Of a stretch of 64,000 bases of DNA, positions 34,935-42,940 are shown in pieces. The notes below the pieces were generated by a model that was given only the letters and a program-made list of their open reading frames with translations, was not told where the DNA came from and did no database searches. The stretch comes from Sinomonas atrocyanea (GTDB lineage Bacteria > Actinomycetota > Actinomycetes > Actinomycetales > Micrococcaceae). Position 1 is the stretch's first letter, and every line of letters begins with the position of its first letter. Both the position numbers and the translations under genes were made by a program. The stretch lies in the NCBI RefSeq assembly GCF_030811715.1, contig NZ_JAUSRH010000017.1:19683-83682 (forward strand), in the 5' to 3' direction.

Positions 34935-35285
34935 TCAGTCCGCTGGGGAACCGGGGCGCACGTAGGTGAGGTCCCAGGGCTGCTGCCCGTGGGAGGACTC
35001 GACCCATCCGTCCCGGACGATCTCGGCCCGCAGTTCGGTGAGGCTCGCCTCCAGCCCCGGGGCCCAGGCCTCGCGGGGCGCGGTCCGCCCGAGGGCTGGC
35101 CCGGCGAACGTCGCCCCGCGGTAGAGGATCCGCCCGCCGTCGGCCCGGGCCACGAACCGCATCGGCGAGCGCCCGTACTGGGTCGTGAGCGTGTACAGGA
35201 TGCGCGCCCACCAGGGCACCGACACGGGGTCCTCGAGCTCGATCCTGAGCGTGCGCGCGGTCCCCGGCTGCTGAGCCTTGCCCAT
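34935..35285 (-). CDS. Hypothetical protein (116 residues)
   Basis: A compact soluble protein with alternating strands (TLRIELEDPVSVPWWARILY, FVARADGGRILYRGATF) and a C-terminal helix plus VESSHGQQPWDLTYVRPG. I do not recognise the family. It starts 22 bases after the E2 stop on the same strand, so it is probably the last gene of the bkd/pdh-type operon. The short gap and good codon usage support it being real. Confidence 0.6.
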   Translation of the reverse strand: MGKAQQPGTARTLRIELEDPVSVPWWARILYTLTTQYGRSPMRFVARADGGRILYRGATFAGPALGRTAPREAWAPGLEASLTELRAEIVRDGWVESSHGQQPWDLTYVRPGSPAD

Positions 35286-35306
35286 CGTCCCTCCCTCGGC
35301 CGGACG

Positions 35307-36788
35307 TCAGTCGAGCAGGAGCGCGGGCTCCTCCATGATCGCCGCGACGTCTGCCATGAAGCGGGCCGACAGGTCGCCGTCGACCACGCGGTGGTCGAAG
35401 GAGCCGCCGAGCGTGGTGATCCAGCGCGGGATGACCTCGCCCGAGACCACCCACGGCTTCTGCCGGATGGTGCCGAACGCGACGATGGCCACCTCGCCCG
35501 GGTTGATGATCGGGGTGCCGATGTCGATCCCGAGCGCGCCGATGTTCGTGATGGTCATCGTGCCGCCCTGCATGTCCGCGGGCTTCGTCTTCCCGGCGCG
35601 TGCCGTCGTCGCGAGCTCATTGAGCGCGATCGCGAGCTCGCGGAGCGAGAGGTCCTGCGCGTCCTTGATGTTCGGCACGAGCAGTCCCCGCGGGGTCGCG
35701 GCCGCGATCCCGAGGTTCATGTAGTGCTTGATGCGGATCTCGTCGCCCTCCGGCCCGGCGACCCACTCGGAGTTGACGCTCGGGTTGCGGGCCGCGGCCC
35801 AGATGACCGCCTTGGCCAGGATGAGCAGCGGGGAGACCCTCACGCCCTCGAAGTCGCGGGACTTCTTGAGCCGCTGGACGAACTCCATGGTCCGCGATGC
35901 GTCCACGTCCACGAAGATGCTCACGTGCGGGGCGCTGAACGCCGAGTCGACCATGGCCTTCGCCGTCGCCTTGCGCACGCCCCGGACGGGGACGATCTCG
36001 ATGCGGCGCTCGCTGGGCCGCTTCGTGTGGTCCCAGAACGTGGGCGCCGCGGCCTGCTCGCGCTCGCGCTGGGCCTGGTAGGACTCGAGGTCGGCCCGGG
36101 TCACCTCGCCGCGCGCGCCGGTGGCCGGCACGTCGGAGAGGTTGATGCCGAGCTCCTTGGCGATCCGCCGGACCGGCGGCTTGGCGAGGACGCGGGAGAG
36201 GAGGCCGACGACGGCGTTCCCCGGCTCGGGCTTCTGGCTCGCCTCCGCGGCTCCGCCGACGAGGGGGGCGTGTCCGCTTCGCGACGCCCGCCACACCGCG
36301 CCCCCCTCGTCGGCTGCGCCGCTCGGGGTGCTCTCGGCTGCCGGGGTTGCCATCTGGGGGACGGAAGGGGCGGGTGCTGCGGCGGGCTGGCGGCGGGGGC
36401 GGCGCTTGGCCGCGTCCGCCTTCGGGCCGGACCCGACCAGCGGGCCGCTCTCCACCCCCGGCTCCTGCATCGTCGGGACCGGGGACTCTGCCGGAGGGGG
36501 CGGCGACGCGGGAGCGGACGGTGCCGCCCCGCCGTCGTGCGTGGCGGCCGAGTCCCCGATGGCGATGATCGGCGTGCCCACCTCGATGGTCTCGTGCTCG
36601 CGGGCGAGGAGCTCGACCACGGTGCCGGCGTACGGGCTGGGGAGCTCGACGAGGCTCTTCGCCGTCTCGATCTCGCAGATGACGTCGTTGATGGCGACCG
36701 TCTGGCCCGGCTGGACCTTCCAGGACACGATCTCGGCCTCGGTGAGCCCCTCGCCCACGTCGGGGAGGGTGAAGATCTGCTGCGTCAC
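35307..36788 (-). CDS. 2-oxo acid dehydrogenase E2 (dihydrolipoamide acyltransferase)
   Basis: 493 residues. Residues ~1-80 form one lipoyl domain, with the lipoylated Lys in [13 protein letters not shown] long Ala/Pro-rich linker follows (residues ~85-195). The peripheral subunit-binding domain is [20 protein letters not shown], then [13 protein letters not shown]. The catalytic domain ends with [18 protein letters not shown], holding the HxxxDG active site. It transfers the acyl group from E1 to CoA. With E1 alpha and beta upstream and no E3 gene here, the complex is pyruvate- or branched-chain-type; a branched-chain (BkdC-like) role is favoured. The linker contains a perfect palindromic insertion (36255-36314). 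Confidence 0.92.
   Translation of the reverse strand: MTQQIFTLPDVGEGLTEAEIVSWKVQPGQTVAINDVICEIETAKSLVELPSPYAGTVVELLAREHETIEVGTPIIAIGDSAATHDGGAAPSAPASPPPPAESPVPTMQEPGVESGPLVGSGPKADAAKRRPRRQPAAAPAPSVPQMATPAAESTPSGAADEGGAVWRASRSGHAPLVGGAAEASQKPEPGNAVVGLLSRVLAKPPVRRIAKELGINLSDVPATGARGEVTRADLESYQAQREREQAAAPTFWDHTKRPSERRIEIVPVRGVRKATAKAMVDSAFSAPHVSIFVDVDASRTMEFVQRLKKSRDFEGVRVSPLLILAKAVIWAAARNPSVNSEWVAGPEGDEIRIKHYMNLGIAAATPRGLLVPNIKDAQDLSLRELAIALNELATTARAGKTKPADMQGGTMTITNIGALGIDIGTPIINPGEVAIVAFGTIRQKPWVVSGEVIPRWITTLGGSFDHRVVDGDLSARFMADVAAIMEEPALLLD
36255..36314. repeat. Perfect 16-bp inverted repeat inside the E2 linker
   Basis: GCCGACGAGGGGGGCG (36255-36270) and its exact reverse complement (36299-36314) are separated by 28 bases within the coding sequence. 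It encodes part of the flexible linker ([20 protein letters not shown]) in frame. Confidence 0.75.
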
Positions 36789-36798
36789 GGGGCGGCTC

Positions 36799-37779
36799 CT
36801 AGTACGCGAAGGCGCGGTCGAGGGCTTCGAGGATGCGGTCGATGTCCGGGAGGTAGTGCTCCTCGACCTTCGCCACGGGGTAGGGCATGTGGAATCCGCC
36901 GACCCGGATGACGGGAGCCTCGAGCGAGAGGAAGGCGAGCTCGGCGACGCGCGAGGCGATCTCCCCGCCCATGCCGCCGAAGGTCGGTGCCTCGTGCGCG
37001 ACGATGAGGCGGCCGGTCTTGGTCACGGACGAGACGATCGCATCGAAGTCGATCGGGGAGATCGAACGCAGGTCGATCACCTCGACGCTGTGCCCGTCCT
37101 CGGCGGAGGCCTCAGCGGCGGCGAGCGCCACGGGGACCAGCGGGCCCCACGCGACGACGGTCGCATCGGTGCCCTCGCGGACCACGTGGGCCCGGAACGG
37201 GTCCGCGCTCGCGCCGGGGTCCTCGGTGTCGACCTCGCCCTTGAGCCAGTAGCGGCGCTTGGGCTCGAAGACGATCACGGGGTCCTCGCACGCGATGGCC
37301 TGCTGGGTCATCCAGTAGGCGTCGTGGGCGTTGGAGGGGGTGACGATCCGCAGGCCCGCCGTGTGCGCGAAGAGCGCCTCGGGCGACTCGGAGTGGTGCT
37401 CGACCGAGCCGATGCCGCCGCCGTAGGGGATGCGGATGGTCACCGGGACGGTGAGCTGGCCGTTGCTGCGGGCGTGCATCTTGGCCAGCTGCGTGGTGAT
37501 CTGGTTGAACCCGGGGAACACGAACCCGTCGAACTGGATCTCGGCGACGGGGCGGTAGCCGCGCAGGGACAGCCCGATGCTCGTGCCGATGATGCCGGAC
37601 TCCGCGAGCGGGCTGTCGACGACCCGCTCGGGGCCGAAGTCGGACTTGAGGCCCTCGGTCACGCGGTACACGCCGCCGAGGGTGCCGATGTCCTCGCCCA
37701 TCAGCAGGACGCTCTCGTCCTGCTCGAGCGCGGCCCGCAGGCCCGCGTTGATCGCCTTGGCGATGGTCATGGTGGGCAT
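36799..37779 (-). CDS. 2-oxo acid dehydrogenase E1 beta subunit
   Basis: 326 residues. [40 protein letters not shown] and [16 protein letters not shown] are the family blocks; the last contains conserved Phe/Asp at the interface. [18 protein letters not shown] holds the His used in E1-beta catalysis. The C-terminal transketolase domain ([28 protein letters not shown]) is complete. The start ATG shares one base with the E1 alpha stop (TGATG), so translation is coupled. It combines with E1 alpha to form the ThDP-dependent alpha2-beta2 decarboxylase. Confidence 0.92.
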   Translation of the reverse strand: MPTMTIAKAINAGLRAALEQDESVLLMGEDIGTLGGVYRVTEGLKSDFGPERVVDSPLAESGIIGTSIGLSLRGYRPVAEIQFDGFVFPGFNQITTQLAKMHARSNGQLTVPVTIRIPYGGGIGSVEHHSESPEALFAHTAGLRIVTPSNAHDAYWMTQQAIACEDPVIVFEPKRRYWLKGEVDTEDPGASADPFRAHVVREGTDATVVAWGPLVPVALAAAEASAEDGHSVEVIDLRSISPIDFDAIVSSVTKTGRLIVAHEAPTFGGMGGEIASRVAELAFLSLEAPVIRVGGFHMPYPVAKVEEHYLPDIDRILEALDRAFAY

Positions 37780-39005
37780 CAGCGGCTGCCTTCCCTCGTC
37801 GCCTCGGCGTCCGCGTCCGCGAAGCCTGCCTCGTAGTCGCGGTGCCACGCGAGCTCCTGCTCCACGAGCGGGTGGGGCTCCGCGTAGACGTTGGCGAAGG
37901 CCTCCGCCAGATTCGGCGCCGTGAAGCCGAGGATGTCGGCGCGGGCCTTGGCGGCGAGCGCGTCGCCGTCGGCGGCAACCTGCTCGAAGAACGCCTCGTC
38001 TGCGATGCCCTCGGCGCGCAGGTGCTTCTCGAACCGGGCGAGCGGGTCCTTGGCGAGCCAGGACTGCTCCTCGTCGCTGAGCCGGTACTTCGTGGGGTCG
38101 TCCGCGGTGGTGTGGGCGCCCTGCCGGTAGGTGTAGGCCTCGATGAGCACGGGCCCCTTGCCGGAACGGGCCCGCTCGAGGGCCCACTGGGTCACCGCGT
38201 ACACGGCGAGCACGTCGTTGCCGTCCACGCGCACGCCCGGGAAGCCGTAGCCCTTGGCGCGGTTGAAGAGCGGGATCCGGGACTGCACCTCGGCGGGGAC
38301 CGAGATGGCCCACTGGTTGTTCTGGCAGAAGAAGACCACGGGCGCCTTGAAGCTGGCGGCGAAGACCATGGACTCGTGCACGTCGCCCTCGGAGCTCGCG
38401 CCGTCGCCGAAGTAGGCCACGACGGCGCCCGGCTCGCCAGCCTGCTCGCCGCGGGCCGCCGCCCGTGCCTGGTCGCGCTGCATCCCCATCGCGTAGCCGA
38501 CGGCGTGGGGCGTCTGGGCCGCGAGGACGAGCGTGTACAGGTGGAAGCCGGTGGCGCGGGGGTCCCAGCCGCCGTTGGAGAGGCCGCGGAAGAGCCGCAG
38601 CAGCTCGGCGAGGTCCACGCCGCGGGTGAGGGCGACGCCGTGTTCGCGGTAGGTCGGGAAGACGTAGTCCTGGGCCTGGGTGGCGGTGCCGGAGCCGATT
38701 TGGGCGGCCTCCTGACCGCGCAGCGGGACCCAGAGCGCGAGCTGGCCCTGCCGCTGGAGCGCCGTGGCCTCGGTGTCGAACCGCCGGATCATGGCCATCT
38801 GGCGGTACATGCCGCAGAGGGAATCTTCGCTCAGGCCCTTGATGGACGCCGCGAGCTTCGAGTCCGAGCGGAAGCGCCCGTCCTCGTCGAGGAGCTGGAC
38901 CATGGCGCCGTGGCCCTCCGCGCCGTCATGGGCGTGGGCTTCGAGCTCCATCGCGAGCTCATCGGGGATGTCGCTGAACTCGGTCGTGGGAAGTTCTACT
39001 CGCAT
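37779..39005 (-). CDS. 2-oxo acid dehydrogenase E1 alpha subunit
   Basis: 408 residues. GDGASSEGDVHESMVFAASF is the ThDP-binding GDG...N-type motif, with NNQWAISVPAEVQ following (the NN metal contact). YRQGAHTTADDPTKYR is the phosphorylation-loop region typical of branched-chain E1 alpha. RRFDTEATALQRQGQLALWV and REHGVALTRGV are N-terminal blocks. GAGGAGGCGGT precedes ATG 39005. The DDPTKYR loop and the long N-terminal extension favour the branched-chain keto acid (Bkd) class, but actinobacterial pyruvate E1 alpha proteins are similar. It is the first gene of the operon, with a nested palindrome in its promoter. Confidence 0.9.
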   Translation of the reverse strand: MRVELPTTEFSDIPDELAMELEAHAHDGAEGHGAMVQLLDEDGRFRSDSKLAASIKGLSEDSLCGMYRQMAMIRRFDTEATALQRQGQLALWVPLRGQEAAQIGSGTATQAQDYVFPTYREHGVALTRGVDLAELLRLFRGLSNGGWDPRATGFHLYTLVLAAQTPHAVGYAMGMQRDQARAAARGEQAGEPGAVVAYFGDGASSEGDVHESMVFAASFKAPVVFFCQNNQWAISVPAEVQSRIPLFNRAKGYGFPGVRVDGNDVLAVYAVTQWALERARSGKGPVLIEAYTYRQGAHTTADDPTKYRLSDEEQSWLAKDPLARFEKHLRAEGIADEAFFEQVAADGDALAAKARADILGFTAPNLAEAFANVYAEPHPLVEQELAWHRDYEAGFADADAEATREGSR

Positions 39006-39065
39006 ACCGCCTCCTCGCCTGCCGTGGGGACCGATCCCGGAGCACCGGGCGGTGGGCCGGGACAC

Positions 39066-39103
39066 ATATTCCCCGTCAGGAATGCATTCTGACGCCGGAA
39101 TAT
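39066..39103. promoter_or_regulatory. Nested palindrome upstream of the E1-E2 operon
   Basis: Outer arms ATATTCC / GGAATAT and inner arms GAATG / CATTC share one exact centre, between 39084 and 39085. The site is 61-98 bases upstream of the E1 alpha start. An Lrp/BkdR-type operator is a reasonable guess. Confidence 0.5.
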
Positions 39104-39109
39104 ACGGGT

Positions 39110-39146
39110 CGGCCCAGCTGACACTCTACCGAGAGGAGCTGGGCCG
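39110..39146 (-). terminator. Terminator hairpin of the aminotransferase gene
   Basis: CGGCCCAGCT / AGCTGGGCCG 10-bp stem with a smaller CTCT/AGAG hairpin in its loop, 19-55 bases beyond the stop at 39165. Confidence 0.6.
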
Positions 39147-39164
39147 CCGCGAAGTGGAATCCTG

Positions 39165-40319
39165 CTAGGAAGACTGCGGGACCTTTGTGAATGCCCTACA
39201 GAGGTCGAGGAAGCGCGAGTTCGCCTCGGATTCGCCGATGCTCACGCGGACGCCCTCGGTTCCGAAGGCGCGCACTGAGAGGGCGCGGGCGGCCGCCTGC
39301 TGGGCGAACTCGGGCGTGGCCTCGCCGAGCGCGAGCCAGACGAAGTTGCCCTGGGCGTCCGGCACGTCCCAGCCGAGCTCGCGCAGGCCCGCCGTGACGC
39401 GGTCCCGCTCGTCGACGAGCGTTTGTACCCTTCCTACAACATCGCCGAAGTGCTCGAGCGAGGCGACCGCTGCGGCCTCCGCGATCGAGGAGACGGCGAA
39501 CGGGACGGCGGCGACCCGAAGGTACTGGGTCACCTCCGGATGCGAGATCGAGTAGCCGACCCTCAGTCCGGCGAGGCCGTGAGCCTTGGAGAACGTGCGC
39601 AGCACCACGACGTTCGGGTACTTCCGGTACAGCTCGATCCCGTCCACGGCCTCGGGGTCGCGGACGAACTCCTGGTACGCCTCATCCACCACGATCAGCA
39701 CGCTGCCGGGGACCGACTCGATGAAGCGCTCCGTCTCGGCGCGGCGCAGGGCCGGGCCGGTCGGGTTGTTGGGGGTGCACAGCAGCACGACCTTGGTCCG
39801 GCCGGTGACGGCGGCGGCCATCGCGTCCAGGTCGTGCCGGCCGTCGGCCAGCACCGGCACCTGGACGCTGCGGGCCCCGGCCAGCCCCACGGAGATGGGG
39901 TAGGCCTCGAAGGAGCGCCACGCGTACACGACCTCGTCCGGGGTTCCATCGTCCTGCTGGCCGGCGAAGGCGGCGAGGATCTGGTTGAGGGCGCCGAGGC
40001 TGCCGCCGCCGGTGACGATGTCATCGGCCGGGACGTCCAGGAACCCGGCGAGCGCGGTGCGCAGGCGGGTGGACACGGCGTCGGGGTAGCGGTTGATCGC
40101 AGACTCGCGGACGATCGCCTCAGCGACCGCGGGGAGCGGCCCGAGGGGGTTCTCGTTGGAGGACAGCTTGTAGCTCGTGAGGCCTTCCACGGGTGCGGGA
40201 GGGCGTCCAGCGGCGTACTTGGGGAGCCGGTCCATGACGGGTCGGGGGGTGACGCCCGTGGTGCCGGCCGCGACGGCGGCGGCGTCGGCGCCGTCGTACT
40301 CGTTCAGCGGTGAAGTCAT
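39165..40319 (-). CDS. hisC: Histidinol-phosphate/aromatic aminotransferase (HisC-like)
   Basis: 384 residues, class I/II PLP fold. KLSSNENPLGPLPAV is the N-terminal HisC signature. LCTPNNPTGPAL contains the substrate-contact Asn. VVDEAYQEFVRD has the PLP-contact Asp and Tyr. TFSKAHGLAGLRVGY holds the cofactor Lys, and GVRVSIGESEANSRFL the Arg for the carboxylate. In actinobacteria this second HisC copy next to bkd genes is often called an aromatic amino acid aminotransferase, so it may act on phenylalanine/tyrosine or histidinol phosphate. TAGGCT lies seven bases before the ATG: probably leaderless. Confidence 0.85.
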   Translation of the reverse strand: MTSPLNEYDGADAAAVAAGTTGVTPRPVMDRLPKYAAGRPPAPVEGLTSYKLSSNENPLGPLPAVAEAIVRESAINRYPDAVSTRLRTALAGFLDVPADDIVTGGGSLGALNQILAAFAGQQDDGTPDEVVYAWRSFEAYPISVGLAGARSVQVPVLADGRHDLDAMAAAVTGRTKVVLLCTPNNPTGPALRRAETERFIESVPGSVLIVVDEAYQEFVRDPEAVDGIELYRKYPNVVVLRTFSKAHGLAGLRVGYSISHPEVTQYLRVAAVPFAVSSIAEAAAVASLEHFGDVVGRVQTLVDERDRVTAGLRELGWDVPDAQGNFVWLALGEATPEFAQQAAARALSVRAFGTEGVRVSIGESEANSRFLDLCRAFTKVPQSS

Positions 40320-40391
40320 GTCCTACAGCCTAGCGGCCGCCCTCCGGGCGTGCGCCGCGCGGGCGCCCCGGCCCTGTGGGAGCATAGGCGC

Positions 40392-40814
40392 ATGATGCGC
40401 TTCCTGCTGCACGTCATCGTCAGCGCCCTGGCCCTCTGGGTTGCGGCGTGGCTCCTGCCAGGCATGGACATCACTGCCGCGAACCCCGCCGGTGCCGCGT
40501 CTGCGGTCGCGGGAACGCCGGGCCGCACCGTGGCGATCGTGCTCGGCTACCTGCTCCTGGGCCTCATCTTCGGGCTCGTGAACGCCGTCGTGAAGCCGAT
40601 CGTGAGCTTCCTGTCCCTGCCCATCACCTGCCTCACCCTGGGCCTGTTCGCGCTCGTGATCAACGCGGCGATGCTGGGGCTCACGGCCTGGCTCTCGAGC
40701 TACACGCCGGTGCACTTGACCATCGATTCGTTCGTGACCGCCTTCATCGGGGCGATCATCGTGGCCATCGTCTCCGCGGTCACCGGCTGGGCCCTGGGTC
40801 TGCGAAAGGACTAG
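40392..40814 (+). CDS. Phage holin family 4-like membrane protein
   Basis: 140 residues, four hydrophobic helices: LLHVIVSALALWVAAWLLPG, VAIVLGYLLLGLIFGLVNAV, LPITCLTLGLFALVINAAML and FIGAIIVAIVSAVTGWALGL. The LVNAVVKPIVSFLSLPIT motif is the mark of the chromosomal Phage_holin_4_2 / YvlD-like family. These are housekeeping inner-membrane proteins rather than true holins; in other bacteria they relate to envelope stress. The ATG at 40392 is chosen; a second ATG follows directly. No phage genes are nearby. Confidence 0.85.
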   Translation: MMRFLLHVIVSALALWVAAWLLPGMDITAANPAGAASAVAGTPGRTVAIVLGYLLLGLIFGLVNAVVKPIVSFLSLPITCLTLGLFALVINAAMLGLTAWLSSYTPVHLTIDSFVTAFIGAIIVAIVSAVTGWALGLRKD

Positions 40815-40844
40815 AGGAGCCACCGCGGCTGCCGGCATCCTTGC

Positions 40845-42224
40845 CTAGCGCCAGCGCCCTCTGAAGGGCGTCACCGTGTCGGTGCCCGTGTACACGAAGC
40901 GCTCGCGCCGCGGCCCGGCGGTGCCAGCTCCCCCGGCCCCGGCAGCCCGGCCTCCCACCACACCGGCACCCACCACGCCCGTGCCGACCGCGGTGCCGAG
41001 GACGGAGGCGTATCCCCGCACGGACGGATCGCCCGACAGATCGAGGGCACGGGCGTCGTCGGCGTACCGCGTGATGTCATGCGCGCCCACGATGCCTCCA
41101 CCGTCGGGGTGCTCCGGTGTGCGCACGTCCACGATGTTGGGCCGCGGGACCGGGAAGGACCCGGAGAGGGCCGGGACCACGTCGGCGTCATTGGAGACGT
41201 TCAGGACCGGGACGTCGTCGGGGATGCGGAACGGCGTGGGGATGCCGCCGAGGATGGTCACCGCGGCGACGGGATAGCGGGAGCGGAAGTCCTCGTCCTC
41301 GAGGAGGCCGAGGACGTGCAGCGAGCCCTGGCTGTGCGCGTTGAAGACCACGGAGTCGCCCGCTGCGAGATCCTGATCGGCGAGGGCGCGCTCGATCAGT
41401 TGGCGCGCGTGGCTGTCCCTTCCTTCCATGCCGTCGAGGTTGCCCTCCACGTCGAACACGCCGCCCTCGGGGTCGTCCGGGAACCAGGACTGCGTGCCCG
41501 GGACCGTGACCACGACTGCGGTGGAGCCGTCAGCCCGGGGGATGCGCTCCACGAGGACTGAGGACGGCGGTACGGGTGTCCCGTCCTCCAGTGGCGTCGC
41601 GCCCTGCGCCTGCTTCAGGCTTTCCCCGGCGTAGCCGAAGGTGGAGGCATCCCCGCTTCCGGGCGCCACCTCCCGGCGGACGACGCTGATGCGGTCCCCG
41701 GGCCCGCCGGCGGGCATCCACGGAGACAGCGCCGGCGAGGTCCGGCCCAGTACCCCGCCGGCCTCCCGCAGCGCCACCGCGCCGATCCTGCCGGGGGCGA
41801 TCCCGATGAGCCCCCACAGGTACCCCGACGGGACCAGGCCCGAAACGGTGATCCGTGTGGCCAGCGGCAGCCCTGTCCCGACGGCGGCCCACTCCTCTGC
41901 CGCGAGGTAGCCGGCCTTCGCGGCGGCGACCCCGTTCTTCGCGTCACGGACGTCCAGCGCCGCGCGCATCGCATCCCCGACGAGATCGGCGGCGCGGGTG
42001 TCGAAGGCGGCGCCCGCCACGCTGCCGGCGCAGGCGCCCCGCCAGGCTGCGGCCCGCGCCGACTCCAGCCGGCCCACCAGCGCATCGGCGAACGATGCCG
42101 CGGCCGCGAGGGACGCCACGGCGTCCTCGAGCGCCTCGGTGTTCACCCGGAATGCCTCGCCGCCCGTGACCGTGAACGTCGAGGGATCGCGCACCGCCGC
42201 TCCTGGGGCCCCGTCCCCGCTCAT
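40845..42224 (-). CDS. Lipase-like alpha/beta hydrolase with N-terminal helical (WXG-partner) domain
   Basis: 459 residues. Residues ~20-110 are Ala-rich helices (EALEDAVASLAAAASFADAL, WRGACAGSVAGAAFDTRAAD) resembling ESX-type or polymorphic-toxin N-terminal domains. Residues ~215-390 look like an alpha/beta hydrolase: VVTVPGTQSWFPDDPEGG forms the oxyanion region and SVVFNAHSQGSLHVLGLL is the nucleophile elbow (GxSxG variant with Ser after His). DVVPALSG gives a candidate Asp and GAHDITRYAD a candidate His. The ATG overlaps the stop of the WXG-like gene by four bases (ATGA). Function unknown: a lipase, esterase or secreted effector. Confidence 0.75.
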   Translation of the reverse strand: MSGDGAPGAAVRDPSTFTVTGGEAFRVNTEALEDAVASLAAAASFADALVGRLESARAAAWRGACAGSVAGAAFDTRAADLVGDAMRAALDVRDAKNGVAAAKAGYLAAEEWAAVGTGLPLATRITVSGLVPSGYLWGLIGIAPGRIGAVALREAGGVLGRTSPALSPWMPAGGPGDRISVVRREVAPGSGDASTFGYAGESLKQAQGATPLEDGTPVPPSSVLVERIPRADGSTAVVVTVPGTQSWFPDDPEGGVFDVEGNLDGMEGRDSHARQLIERALADQDLAAGDSVVFNAHSQGSLHVLGLLEDEDFRSRYPVAAVTILGGIPTPFRIPDDVPVLNVSNDADVVPALSGSFPVPRPNIVDVRTPEHPDGGGIVGAHDITRYADDARALDLSGDPSVRGYASVLGTAVGTGVVGAGVVGGRAAGAGGAGTAGPRRERFVYTGTDTVTPFRGRWR

Positions 42225-42745
42225 CGGCAGGCCGCTCCCGGCGCGGGCGCCGGGGCCAGGTCGGGCAGCCCGCGCGCGAAGACGGGTCCATCCGGTGCGG
42301 GAAGGCGCAGGGCCGGGGCGCGCGACGGCAGGGGGACGATGGGCCCGGTCGGCCCGTCGACGACGAGGCCCCGCGGGGGCGCCGCACCGGTGGCGGGGGA
42401 CGCGAGCGCCGAGGGAGCGCCCCGGCAGCCGCCGGCCTCGGACTGCAGGGACGCCACGGTCAGCGCGAGGCCCGCCAGGGCGGTAGCGATCGCCGCGAGC
42501 TGCGCCGTGAGCGATGCCGTGGTCCCCTTGAATGCGGACGCGGCCGGCCCGTCCCAGTCGGCGGCGCCCGCGCGGGCCACCGCGGCGCGGGCCCCCTCGA
42601 GCTCCTCGTGGGCCGCGGCGAGCTGTGCCGCCGCTGCCCCCAGTTCCGCCTCGTCGTGCCCGCACGGCAGGGTGAAGCCCGTTCCTTCATCGAAGCCCGA
42701 GGCGGACCCACGCCCGCTGAAGCCGCTGCCGGTCGGTCCGCCCAT
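42221..42745 (-). CDS. WXG100-like small protein
   Basis: 174 residues. The central part HDEAELGAAAAQLAAAHEEL, then AADWDGPAASAFKGTTASL, is a helix-WxG-helix hairpin with Trp-Asp-Gly at the turn followed by the A-x3-F pattern of WXG100 proteins. The N-terminus is Gly/Ser-rich and the C-terminus (residues ~110-174) is Pro/Ala-rich and disordered, longer than classical ~100-residue members. It is coupled by a 4-base overlap to the hydrolase gene, implying the two work together. No type VII secretion gene is within the window. Confidence 0.7.
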   Translation of the reverse strand: MGGPTGSGFSGRGSASGFDEGTGFTLPCGHDEAELGAAAAQLAAAHEELEGARAAVARAGAADWDGPAASAFKGTTASLTAQLAAIATALAGLALTVASLQSEAGGCRGAPSALASPATGAAPPRGLVVDGPTGPIVPLPSRAPALRLPAPDGPVFARGLPDLAPAPAPGAACR

Positions 42746-42940
42746 GGTTCCCTCCCCCGCTTCCAGCGCCCCTCGCGGCGCCGCATGCCACGACGCTAGG
42801 CGGACCCGACGGCCCGCGGCGACCGGCCGGCGTCGTATGTGGACAACGCCGCCGCCGAGCCGGCGGCGGGGCGCAGCAGCGGCCGCAACCGCTCGTCATC
42901 GCCTGCGGGACCCCGTGTCCGGCATGGAAGAATGGAGGCC

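Noticed and set aside
40392..40814. Prophage indicated by a phage holin family protein
   Set aside because: This holin-4 family is chromosomal and widespread, and no other phage gene is nearby.
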